A stretch of 64,000 bases of DNA from Priestia megaterium (lineage in GTDB: Bacteria; Bacillota; Bacilli; Bacillales; Bacillaceae_H). The position numbers were made by a program, and so were the translations under genes. This document shows, in pieces, positions 53,036 to 61,085 of the stretch. How positions within the stretch are numbered: the first letter of the stretch is position 1; every line of letters begins with the position of its first letter. The notes under the pieces were generated by a model that worked only from the letters and a program-made list of their open reading frames with translations, was not told the DNA's origin and searched no databases. The DNA is taken from positions 1,402,001 through 1,466,000 of the forward strand of contig NZ_CP085442.1 in assembly GCF_023824195.1 (NCBI RefSeq), given 5' to 3'.

Positions 53036-54034
53036 ATGGAAAAAATGATCCAAATCAAAAACTTACACGTACAGTTTTCAACTTACGGAGGGCAAGTTCA
53101 AGCTGTAAGAGGCGTTAGTTTTGATTTGCATAAAGGAGAAACACTAGCGATTGTCGGAGAGTCAGGGTGCGGAAAAAGCGTAACATCTCAAAGTATTATG
53201 AGGTTAATTCCGACACCTCCGGGCAGGATCACAAGCGGATCTATTTTATTTAAAGGCCAGGATTTAACGAAACTATCAGAAAAGAAAATGCGAGACATTC
53301 GAGGCGCTGATATTTCGATGATTTTTCAGGATCCTATGACTGCGCTTAATCCAACTCTTCGCGTAGGTGAGCAAATTTCAGAAAATATTATGCAACATGA
53401 AAACATCTCAAAAGAAAAAGCCAAAGAAAAAGCATTTGAAATGCTGGAGCTAGTCGGAATTCCAAATCCTAAAGAACGCCTAAAGCAATATCCTCATGAA
53501 TTTAGCGGGGGAATGAGACAGCGTATTGTCATTGCAATGGCCCTTGTATGCAATCCCGAAGTGCTAATTGCTGATGAACCTACCACAGCTCTGGACGTCA
53601 CGATACAAGCGCAGATTTTAGAATTGTTTAAGAATATTCAGCAGAAAACGGATGTCTCAATTGTTTTAATTACCCATGATTTAGGTGTAGTTGCTCAGGT
53701 AGCTGACCGTGTTGCCGTAATGTATGCAGGAAAGATTGTAGAAATTGGAACAAGAAGAGACATCTTTTATACGCCACAGCATCCGTATACAAAAGGATTG
53801 CTGCGTTCAGTTCCTCGGTTAGATTTATACGAAAGTGAGCTTGTGCCTATTGCAGGATCACCTCCCGATTTATTTGCACCTCCATCCGGATGTTCGTTCG
53901 CACCTCGCTGTCCTTACGTAATGGAAGTGTGTGATCGCATGTATCCTGTGTCGACAAAGCTGAAAGAAAGTCACCAAGTGCACTGCTGGCTTCAAGATGA
54001 GAGAGCCCAAAAATTTGTAACAACTATAAGCTAG
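53036..54034 (+). CDS. dppD: Dipeptide ABC transporter ATPase DppD
   Basis: A 332-residue OppD-type ATPase. Walker A is GESGCGKSVTS, the signature is FSGGMRQRIVIAMA, Walker B is VLIADEPTTALDV and the H-loop is LITHDL. The C-terminal cysteine motif GCSFAPRCPYVMEVC is typical of OppD/DppD and may bind an iron-sulfur cluster. A second ATPase, YkfD at 57687, lies five genes downstream and may pair with it. Confidence 0.96.
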   Translation: MEKMIQIKNLHVQFSTYGGQVQAVRGVSFDLHKGETLAIVGESGCGKSVTSQSIMRLIPTPPGRITSGSILFKGQDLTKLSEKKMRDIRGADISMIFQDPMTALNPTLRVGEQISENIMQHENISKEKAKEKAFEMLELVGIPNPKERLKQYPHEFSGGMRQRIVIAMALVCNPEVLIADEPTTALDVTIQAQILELFKNIQQKTDVSIVLITHDLGVVAQVADRVAVMYAGKIVEIGTRRDIFYTPQHPYTKGLLRSVPRLDLYESELVPIAGSPPDLFAPPSGCSFAPRCPYVMEVCDRMYPVSTKLKESHQVHCWLQDERAQKFVTTIS

Positions 54035-54075
54035 ATTTATAGATGAATAGAGAACTTATGAAAGAGGGGGAAATG

Positions 54076-55701
54076 ATGAAAAAAATAGGGTCTTTACTAA
54101 TGATGTGTGTACTTATATTTGCACTTGCTGCCTGTACGGCCACAAAAGATTCAGGCGCGGAGCCAGAAAAGAAGAGCAGTACAGCAAAAGAAGACGGTAA
54201 GGTCCTTTATATGAATAATGGCGCAGAACCTACGTCTTTTGATCCACCTATTGGGTTTGATTCATATTCTTGGAATATGCTTAATAACTTAATGGAAGGG
54301 CTGACTCGTTTAGGGAAAAGCGATGAGCCTGAAGGAGCAATGGCCGAGAAATGGGATATCTCTGAGGACAAAAAGGTCTATACGTTTCATTTACGAAAAG
54401 ATGCTAAATGGTCAAATGGAGATGACGTGAAAGCAAGTGATTTTGTATTTGCTTGGAAGAGGCTTTTAGATCCTAAGACTGGTTCTCCAGCGGCATTTTT
54501 AGGTTATTTCATCCAAGGTGGAGAAGAATTTAATACGGGTAAAGGTAGTGCTGATCAAGTAGGGGTAAAAGCGCTAGATGACAAAACCTTTGAAGTTACG
54601 CTTAAAAGTCCTCAAGCCTATTTCTTAAGCGTAGTTTCCAATCCAGCGTTCTTCCCAATTAATGAAAAAGTAGCAACAAAAAATCCGAAATGGTTTGCAG
54701 AAGCAGATTCATTTGTTGCTAATGGTCCCTTCAAATTAACTAAATGGAAGCATAACAGTAATCTAGTAATGGAAAGAAACGATCAGTATTGGGATGCTGA
54801 AAATGTAAAGCTAGAAAAGGTAAAATGGGCAATTGTTGAAAATACAAACACAGAATATCAAATGTATCAAAATGGAGAACTAGATGTTTCTGAAATTCCA
54901 TCGGATTTAAGTGAAAAGCTGTTGAAAGATGGAGATGTTCATATCGAAGACCAAGCAGGAACTTACTTCTACCGCTTTAACTTAGATAAAGAGCCCTTTC
55001 AAAACAAAAATATCCGTAAAGCATTTGCAATGGCTGTAGATCAAGATCAAATTGTTAATTTTGTTACAAAAAATAAAGAAAAACCAGCTCGCGGGTTCGT
55101 ATCTTACGGATTTAAAGATGTAGATGGAAAGGATTTCCGGAAAACGGGCGGCGACTTATTAAAAACAGACGGCAAAGAAGCAAAAGCACTTCTGAAAAAA
55201 GGAATGAAAGAAGAAGGATATAAAAAGCTGCCAGCTATTACGCTAACATACAGTACAGACGATACGCATAAAAAAATAGCAGAAGCACTGCAGCAAATGT
55301 TCAAAGAAAATCTAGGCGTAGATGTGAAGCTTGCCAATATGGAATGGAATGTTTTCCAAGAAGAACAAAAAGCGTTAAAGTTTCAGCTGTCACGAAGTTC
55401 ATTTTTAGCTGATTATGCAGATCCAATTAACTTTTTAGAGAGCTTCCAGACGGGTCATTCAATGAACCGTACAGCTTGGAGCAATAAAGAATATGATGAG
55501 TTAATTAAACAAGCTATGAACGAAACGGATAATAAAAAACGTTTTGAGCTTATGTATAAAGCAGAAGGTATTTTATTTGATGAGATGCCGATCATCCCTA
55601 TCCATTTCTACAACTATGTGTTTTTAATCAAAGATAACGTATCTGGAATTGTTCGTCATCCTGTTGGCTATTTAGATTTGAAGTGGGCAGATAAACAGTA
55701 A
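54076..55701 (+). CDS. dppE: Dipeptide-binding lipoprotein DppE
   Basis: A lipoprotein of 541 residues. The signal peptide ends in lipobox LAAC (FALAACTATKDSG) and is followed by the family-5 peptide-binding fold (GAEPTSFDPPIGFDSYSWN). It captures dipeptides outside the membrane for DppBCD. ATG 54076 (MKKIGS) is chosen because GAGGGGG lies five bases upstream; an in-frame start at 54043 would put a charged extension before the signal peptide. The 88-base gap after it has a weak inverted repeat (GAGGGGATTTCAATTCCCTTC, a few bases shorter in the stem). Confidence 0.94.
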   Translation: MKKIGSLLMMCVLIFALAACTATKDSGAEPEKKSSTAKEDGKVLYMNNGAEPTSFDPPIGFDSYSWNMLNNLMEGLTRLGKSDEPEGAMAEKWDISEDKKVYTFHLRKDAKWSNGDDVKASDFVFAWKRLLDPKTGSPAAFLGYFIQGGEEFNTGKGSADQVGVKALDDKTFEVTLKSPQAYFLSVVSNPAFFPINEKVATKNPKWFAEADSFVANGPFKLTKWKHNSNLVMERNDQYWDAENVKLEKVKWAIVENTNTEYQMYQNGELDVSEIPSDLSEKLLKDGDVHIEDQAGTYFYRFNLDKEPFQNKNIRKAFAMAVDQDQIVNFVTKNKEKPARGFVSYGFKDVDGKDFRKTGGDLLKTDGKEAKALLKKGMKEEGYKKLPAITLTYSTDDTHKKIAEALQQMFKENLGVDVKLANMEWNVFQEEQKALKFQLSRSSFLADYADPINFLESFQTGHSMNRTAWSNKEYDELIKQAMNETDNKKRFELMYKAEGILFDEMPIIPIHFYNYVFLIKDNVSGIVRHPVGYLDLKWADKQ

Positions 55702-55789
55702 AGTGGAACTTTTCGTCAGAGGGGATTTCAATTCCCTTCTGACCCAAGTTTCACTTTCTTCATTTCTTTACACAAAAGGAGTGTAACAA

Positions 55790-56734
55790 ATGATAAAACC
55801 AAAACGATTACAAAAAGGTGATACAGTAGCTGTTATTGCACCTGCTAGTCCGCCTAATCAGCACAATCTAAAAAAAGGAATAGAATATTTAAAGGAAATA
55901 GGATTAAACGTAGTAACAGGCGCGCATTTATATAAAAAAAACGGGTACTTGGCAGGGACTGATGAACAGCGAGCAGCCGATATACATGCGATGTTTGCCA
56001 ATAAGGAAGTAAAGGCAATTATCTGTGCATGCGGAGGGTACGGGACTGCTAAGCTTGCCTCGCAATTAAACTACGATTTAATTAAGCGAAACCCAAAGAT
56101 TTTTTGGGGATATAGCGATATTACGTTTTTACATACGGCTATTCATCAGCGCACAGGTTTGGTTACCTTTCACGGGCCAATGCTTTCGTCGGATATCGGA
56201 AAAGAAGATGTTCATATAGAGACAAAGCAAGCTTTTTATCAATTATTTTCTCACCGTTCTTTTTGTTATACGGATCAAATTAGTCCGCTCGACACTATTT
56301 GTGAAGGAGAAGCAACTGGTCAGCTGATAGGAGGAAATCTTACTTTGCTGGTAAGCACGCTTGGCACACCATTTGAACTAGATACAAAAAATCGAATTTT
56401 ATTTATTGAAGATATTGATGAAGAGCCGTATGAAATTGACCGCATGATGACACAGCTGTATATGGCCAATAAACTGCAGGATGTAGCGGGAATTATTATC
56501 GGAGATTTTCATAACTGCTATCCTAAAAAACGTACGGAGTCACTTTCATTAGAAGAGGCATTAACAAGTTACCTGACTTCTTTAAAAAAGCCTGTTATGA
56601 GAGGGTTTCGCATCGGGCATTGCTCTCCTCAAACAGCTGTGGCGATTGGAAGTTATGCCACGATGTCGACTTATGAACGAATGGTGGAATTTGAAACCGG
56701 TATTACATTACCAAAAAATAAAGTCGAACGCTGA
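55790..56734 (+). CDS. ykfA: LD-carboxypeptidase YkfA (S66)
   Basis: A 314-residue S66 peptidase. The nucleophile elbow is WGYSDITFLHTAIH, and GNLTLLVSTLGTPFE and GHCSPQTAVAIG are conserved downstream. It trims cell-wall muropeptides, cleaving L-D bonds in tetrapeptides. AAAGGAG lies before the ATG. The B. subtilis order is ykfA-ykfB-ykfC-ykfD; here ykfB (Ala-Glu epimerase) is absent. Confidence 0.93.
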   Translation: MIKPKRLQKGDTVAVIAPASPPNQHNLKKGIEYLKEIGLNVVTGAHLYKKNGYLAGTDEQRAADIHAMFANKEVKAIICACGGYGTAKLASQLNYDLIKRNPKIFWGYSDITFLHTAIHQRTGLVTFHGPMLSSDIGKEDVHIETKQAFYQLFSHRSFCYTDQISPLDTICEGEATGQLIGGNLTLLVSTLGTPFELDTKNRILFIEDIDEEPYEIDRMMTQLYMANKLQDVAGIIIGDFHNCYPKKRTESLSLEEALTSYLTSLKKPVMRGFRIGHCSPQTAVAIGSYATMSTYERMVEFETGITLPKNKVER

Positions 56735-56762
56735 AGGTTAAACCTGCGGGGAGGATAAATAA

Positions 56763-57674
56763 GTGGTGGATAAAAAAACGTATTACGTTTGTGTAGCTGT
56801 GGCGACTGTTTGGACTTCCTATGACTCTAGCAGAGAAATAGATGACAATGCAATAAGTGTCCCAGTAAAACTGGATAAATGGCTAGAACAATTAACGTAT
56901 ACACGTCGGTTGGAGCTTTGTGAGGGAAATTTAGTTCAAACGCAGCTGTTACTAGGAGAAGAAGTATATGTAACGGAAATGAAAGGTAAATGGGCAAAAA
57001 TCGTTATTCCCTCTCAGTTTTCTTCTAAAGATGAAAGAGGATATCCCGGGTGGGTTCCTTCCCACCAACTGATTTCTCAAGCTGAATATTTTCCATTGAA
57101 TAAACCAACGGCAGTGGTATCAGCAACGATTGCGACACTGCATCTAGCGGAAGAAGCCTTGCAAATTAGTTATCAAACACAGCTGCCTCTTTTAAAAGAA
57201 GATAAAGAATGGCTAGAAGTTCAAACGCCAGTTGGCAGTGGGAGAATAAAACGTCAAGATGCTGTTGTAATAGAGGATAGAAACCGTAAAGTGACAAAAG
57301 GAACTGGGGATATGATTATTGCAGCAGGAGAACAATTTTTGAATCTTCCATATTTATGGGGTGGCATGAGTGCCTGGGGATATGATTGTTCCGGGTTTGC
57401 CTATGCTACTCATAAAGCAAACGGATATCTTATTCCAAGAGATGCCACCGATCAAGCAAGGCAAGGAAAAGAAGTAGGGTTAGCCTCTATTCAACCTGGA
57501 GATTTGCTGTTTTTCGCTCATGAAAAAGGTGAAGGGTCTATCCACCATGTTGGTATTTATTATGGTAAAGGAAAAATGCTTCATTCACCTAAAACAGGTA
57601 AAACCGTTGAACTGATTGAATTAAAAGGAACGCTTTATGAAGAAGAGCTGTGCGCAGCCCGGCGCTATTATTAG
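56763..57674 (+). CDS. ykfC: Gamma-D-glutamyl-L-diamino acid endopeptidase YkfC (NlpC/P60)
   Basis: A 303-residue protein without a signal peptide. SH3-like domains fill about residues 20-170 (for example EVYVTEMKGKWAKIV), followed by an NlpC/P60 domain with Cys209 (YDCSGFAYATHKANG) and His262 (IHHVGIYYG). It cleaves L-Ala-gamma-D-Glu-type murein peptides in the cytosol. GTG start at 56763 with GGGAGG upstream; a second GTG follows at once. Confidence 0.93.
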   Translation: MVDKKTYYVCVAVATVWTSYDSSREIDDNAISVPVKLDKWLEQLTYTRRLELCEGNLVQTQLLLGEEVYVTEMKGKWAKIVIPSQFSSKDERGYPGWVPSHQLISQAEYFPLNKPTAVVSATIATLHLAEEALQISYQTQLPLLKEDKEWLEVQTPVGSGRIKRQDAVVIEDRNRKVTKGTGDMIIAAGEQFLNLPYLWGGMSAWGYDCSGFAYATHKANGYLIPRDATDQARQGKEVGLASIQPGDLLFFAHEKGEGSIHHVGIYYGKGKMLHSPKTGKTVELIELKGTLYEEELCAARRYY

Positions 57675-57686
57675 GAGGTGGCAGTT

Positions 57687-58694
57687 ATGACAACGAAGCA
57701 TTTGTTAGAAGTAAAGCAGCTGAGCAAATATTTTTCGATTACGAATAAGCAGGTTTTGAAAGCAGTAGACGGCGTGTCTTTTCATATTTCAAAAGGAGAA
57801 ACCTTTGGACTTGTTGGTGAATCCGGCTGCGGAAAATCAACTGCCGGGCGAACAATCATTGGGTTGTATAACCGTACATCAGGAGAGGTGCTTTATAAAG
57901 GGAAAAACGTGCATGAGCTATCAGAGAAAGAAAAATTTGCTTTTCATCGTAATATGCAAATGATTTTTCAAGATCCATATGCTTCACTAAACCCTCGTTC
58001 TACCGTGAAGGAGATTATCTCAGAACCAATGGAGGTTCACGGACTTTATTCGAATAAAAAAGAGATGCTTAACCGCGTGTATGGGCTGCTAGAAGATGTC
58101 GGGCTAAATCGTGATCATGCTAATCGCTATCCTCATGAATTCAGCGGCGGGCAGCGCCAGCGTATAGGAATTGCGAGAGCTTTAGCACTAAATCCAGAAT
58201 GCATTATTGCAGACGAACCTATTTCTGCTTTAGATGTGTCTGTACAGGCTCAAGTAGTTAATTTATTAAAAAAACTCCAAAAAGAAAAAGGGTTAACTTA
58301 TTTATTTATTGCACATGACTTGTCGATGGTAAAGCATATAAGCAATCGTATCGGAGTTATGTATTTAGGGCATTTAGTAGAATTAACAACAAGTTCGGAG
58401 CTGTATCAAAAACCGTTTCACCCTTACACTCAAGCTCTACTGTCAGCTATTCTTATCCCTGATCCTGACGTTGAGGATAATCGGAAGCGAATTGTTCTTA
58501 AAGGAGAATTGCCAAGCCCAATGAACCCGCCCTCGGGCTGCGTGTTTAATACGCGCTGTCCTCTTGCAGTAGCAGCCTGTAAGACTCAAAAACCAGAGTG
58601 GCAGGAAGTTGAAGAAAATCATTTTGTGGCCTGTCACTTGTACAATCAAAAGATAATAAGTAACAACTATATTGAAACAGCTGCGACAAAATGA
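57687..58694 (+). CDS. ykfD: Peptide ABC transporter ATPase YkfD (OppF type)
   Basis: A 335-residue ATPase: Walker A GESGCGKSTAG, signature FSGGQRQRIGIARA, Walker B CIIADEPISALDV, H-loop FIAHDLSMV, and the C-terminal cysteine motif GCVFNTRCPLAVAAC. It is probably the OppF-like partner of DppD for the same importer. GGAGGTGG lies five bases before ATG 57687. Its end overlaps the next gene by four bases (ATGA). Confidence 0.94.
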   Translation: MTTKHLLEVKQLSKYFSITNKQVLKAVDGVSFHISKGETFGLVGESGCGKSTAGRTIIGLYNRTSGEVLYKGKNVHELSEKEKFAFHRNMQMIFQDPYASLNPRSTVKEIISEPMEVHGLYSNKKEMLNRVYGLLEDVGLNRDHANRYPHEFSGGQRQRIGIARALALNPECIIADEPISALDVSVQAQVVNLLKKLQKEKGLTYLFIAHDLSMVKHISNRIGVMYLGHLVELTTSSELYQKPFHPYTQALLSAILIPDPDVEDNRKRIVLKGELPSPMNPPSGCVFNTRCPLAVAACKTQKPEWQEVEENHFVACHLYNQKIISNNYIETAATK

Positions 58695-59470
58695 TGGAAA
58701 AAGCAAGGGTGAAAATAGAAGATGCAGTTACTAAATGGAAGCGGAGTAATAATGGACTTATACGCATTCATATTGAAGGAAAAGAATCCATACAGGTTAA
58801 TTCTTTTATCCAACAAAGAGCAGCAAGTACAATCAAGCTGCTGCTCGCAATAGAAGCGTTTCGTCAAATTGATGAGGGCATCTTGACTTTAACATCTGTC
58901 ATTCAAAGAACGGAAAAAAACACGGTTGGCGGAGCAGGCGTACTTGGAGCTCTTCCGCGGTTAACACATATTAAAGTGGAAGAGCTGCTTACCCTTATGA
59001 TAATTGTTTCTGACAACACAGCTACAAATGAGCTCATTTCTTTAGTAGGATTTGAAAAAATTAACGAATGTGCTAGAAATCTAGGATTAAAGAAAACGGT
59101 TTTAAACCGCTATATGATGGACGAAATCGCTGTTGAAAAAGGGGTTGATAATTATACGTGTGCCTCTGACGTAGTAAAGTGTCTAAGGGAAATATATGAA
59201 GGAAACCTTTTGAAAAAATCTAGTCACGAAAAAATAATGAGAATGTTAGAAATGCAGCAGTTTCAGCATAAGCTTCCAGCACGTATAGGATCAGCGTTTC
59301 AAGCTGCGAATAAGACTGGAGAACTACAGGGAGCAGAACATGATAGTGCTATTCTCATGCGAGGTAACGAAACGTATTATGCCGTTGTTTTGATAGATGG
59401 ACTAAGTGACAATGAACAGGGAAGGAGATTGATTGCTGATATTGGATACCTCCTGTCATCTAACATCTAA
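58691..59470 (+). CDS. Cytoplasmic class A beta-lactamase-fold serine hydrolase
   Basis: A 259-residue serine hydrolase with all three active-site motifs: STIK (Ser46-Lys49), SDN (107-109) and KTG (208-210). It has no signal peptide, so it should be cytosolic, unlike resistance enzymes. It begins inside ykfD (ATGA) and closes the dpp-ykf operon, so it probably acts on imported peptides or muropeptides, possibly as a D-,L-peptidase or amidase. I found nothing in the B. subtilis operon in this position. Resistance to beta-lactams is not implied. Confidence 0.85.
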   Translation: MMEKARVKIEDAVTKWKRSNNGLIRIHIEGKESIQVNSFIQQRAASTIKLLLAIEAFRQIDEGILTLTSVIQRTEKNTVGGAGVLGALPRLTHIKVEELLTLMIIVSDNTATNELISLVGFEKINECARNLGLKKTVLNRYMMDEIAVEKGVDNYTCASDVVKCLREIYEGNLLKKSSHEKIMRMLEMQQFQHKLPARIGSAFQAANKTGELQGAEHDSAILMRGNETYYAVVLIDGLSDNEQGRRLIADIGYLLSSNI

Positions 59471-59680
59471 AATCTTTTGACCATATACTTCAATAAGCGG
59501 GATTGGTTTGGTCCCTTTTATATAATGTCTTCTATCAAAGAGAAACTCACATTTACTAATAATAAATGCTTGTCTTCTCAAATTTTGGCGAGACCATTGT
59601 TTGCTGTGCTGGATTTGTGCTAGTAATAGATACACATGTTCTTTTTCATAAAATTTTATGAAAAAATAATGATAAATCAT
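59456..59680 (-). CDS. Possible small protein (74 aa)
   Basis: A 74-residue minus-strand ORF with plausible protein character (QHSKQWSRQNLRRQAF, then CEFLFDRRHYIKGTKP and VYGQKILD). AGGATGA lies before the ATG. It overlaps the end of the beta-lactamase-fold gene by 15 bases. A 24-bp perfect palindrome (59642-59665) falls in its 5' part. I recognise no family. If it is not a gene, the 59471-59810 stretch holds only AT-rich sequence. Confidence 0.45.
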   Translation of the reverse strand: MIYHYFFIKFYEKEHVYLLLAQIQHSKQWSRQNLRRQAFIISKCEFLFDRRHYIKGTKPIPLIEVYGQKILDVR

Positions 59681-59810
59681 TCATCCTATACCAACTTATT
59701 CATATTTTTTATATAATAGAATAATAGTATATATTTTAAACGAATAGTGAATGTCTATGCAAAGCAGCAAGGAGCATGAAATTATTCGATTCATAAATGG
59801 TGGTGTATGT

Positions 59811-60362
59811 ATGGCAAACGAACATGTAATGATAGATATTATAAAAGCATTTAAGCGCAATTCAACTGAATCCATTGCCATGGATTTAATTAAGGAAGTG
59901 CGAGGGACATTTAGTCCATTACCTAAATATATAGCGGATTTAATTGATGAGCTGAGAAAATTAAATTTAAAAGACGAAGTGATCAGTGTAATCTTGTATC
60001 AATCTGTATATGTGGCAGATCATCAATTTAATATTAAAGATACCATTACCAATCGTCAATTTGTAAAAGATACGATTGAAATGGGCAGAAGATGGGTGCA
60101 TCAGTACGGCCGAATTGAAACAGTAGAAGAAGCAATTCATATTGCAGAGCAAGTATCTACAAAAGAGGACTTGCCTCATCATTTGCAAACAGCAACAATT
60201 GACGAAAAAATTACGCTTGAGGTGCAGCTTGATCATCAAACGTATGAAATGTTAAAAAATATAGCGGTTTATTATGATCATCATTCCTATGAACAGTCAA
60301 TGACTGTAGCAATTAATCGTTTATATACGCAGCTGCGCGATGCACAATCAAAAAATAGTTAA
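59811..60362 (+). CDS. DnaD-like helical protein (183 aa)
   Basis: From ATG 59811 (MANEHVMIDIIKAFKRN), preceded by GGTGGTG. The middle part, KYIADLIDELRKLNLKDEVI through MGRRWVHQYGRIETVEEAI, looks like the DnaD/DnaB C-terminal fold (helices ending in a trpW-gly-TVEEA pattern) found in replication-initiation proteins. The C-terminal third looks different. The call is tentative; an in-frame ATG at 59751 could add 20 residues but has a poor ribosome binding site. It has its own terminator. Confidence 0.6.
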   Translation: MANEHVMIDIIKAFKRNSTESIAMDLIKEVRGTFSPLPKYIADLIDELRKLNLKDEVISVILYQSVYVADHQFNIKDTITNRQFVKDTIEMGRRWVHQYGRIETVEEAIHIAEQVSTKEDLPHHLQTATIDEKITLEVQLDHQTYEMLKNIAVYYDHHSYEQSMTVAINRLYTQLRDAQSKNS

Positions 60363-60367
60363 ATGTC

Positions 60368-60404
60368 AAATCTCACATGTTCCGTGCACCATGTGAGATT
60401 TTTT
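60368..60404 (+). terminator. Terminator of the DnaD-like gene
   Basis: AAATCTCACATG and CATGTGAGATTT form a 12-bp stem followed by T-rich sequence. Confidence 0.9.
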
Positions 60405-60471
60405 AAGAGGTGAAAGAGGCACAGATGAAAATGTCTTGCTCCATCATTCATCAAAAGGAGGGAGAACATTG

Positions 60472-60999
60472 ATGAGGGTATATTTATCTCCTCTTCAAAA
60501 AAAAGATGCTTCTAAAGTTTTTGCATATTGGTCGGATGAAGAGGTTACTAGATATATGAATATTGAGCCCTTTACGACGCTTTATCAGGCGGAAAGCATG
60601 ATTGCACTTCTACAAAGTTTGATGAAAGAAGGGAAAGCAACACGCTATTCTATTCGATTAAAGACTTCAGATGAGATCATTGGAACCTGCGGTCTAAACC
60701 GTATTGATTATGTTAAAAAGCAAGCAGAGATAGGGTATGATTTAGGCAGACCTTTTTGGAAAAAAGGCCTCATGACAGAAGCGCTCTGCCTTTTGCTGGA
60801 AAAAGCTTTTGAAGAGTTTCATATAAAGGAGATTGAAGCAAAAGTTGATCCTAATAATAAAGATTCAATTACTCTTTTAAAAAAATTCTCGTTTCAACTA
60901 GAAGAGGCGTATGAGTCAGATGATTGTACTTGTTTATACACCGTCAACAAGGAAAAAGTGAGCGCGATATTGTCAGGACGTTCAAAAGATAAGAAGTAA
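60472..60999 (+). CDS. GNAT-family acetyltransferase (RimJ/RimL type)
   Basis: A 175-residue acetyltransferase of the ribosomal-protein-type group. GTCGLNRIDYVKKQAEIGYD and GRPFWKKGLMTEALCLLLEK give the acetyl-CoA site. ATG 60472 follows AAGGAGGG by about eleven bases; the in-frame TTG at 60469 is an alternative start. Later NNKDSITLLKKF is conserved. The true substrate (protein N-terminus or small amine) is unknown. Confidence 0.87.
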   Translation: MRVYLSPLQKKDASKVFAYWSDEEVTRYMNIEPFTTLYQAESMIALLQSLMKEGKATRYSIRLKTSDEIIGTCGLNRIDYVKKQAEIGYDLGRPFWKKGLMTEALCLLLEKAFEEFHIKEIEAKVDPNNKDSITLLKKFSFQLEEAYESDDCTCLYTVNKEKVSAILSGRSKDKK

Positions 61000-61085
61000 A
61001 TCAAGCAGAAGTTCTTTTGAAATAGTAAATATTTTTAGGCCTTAACCGATAACAAAGAAAAGAACGAATTGAAGGAAGGTCATGA

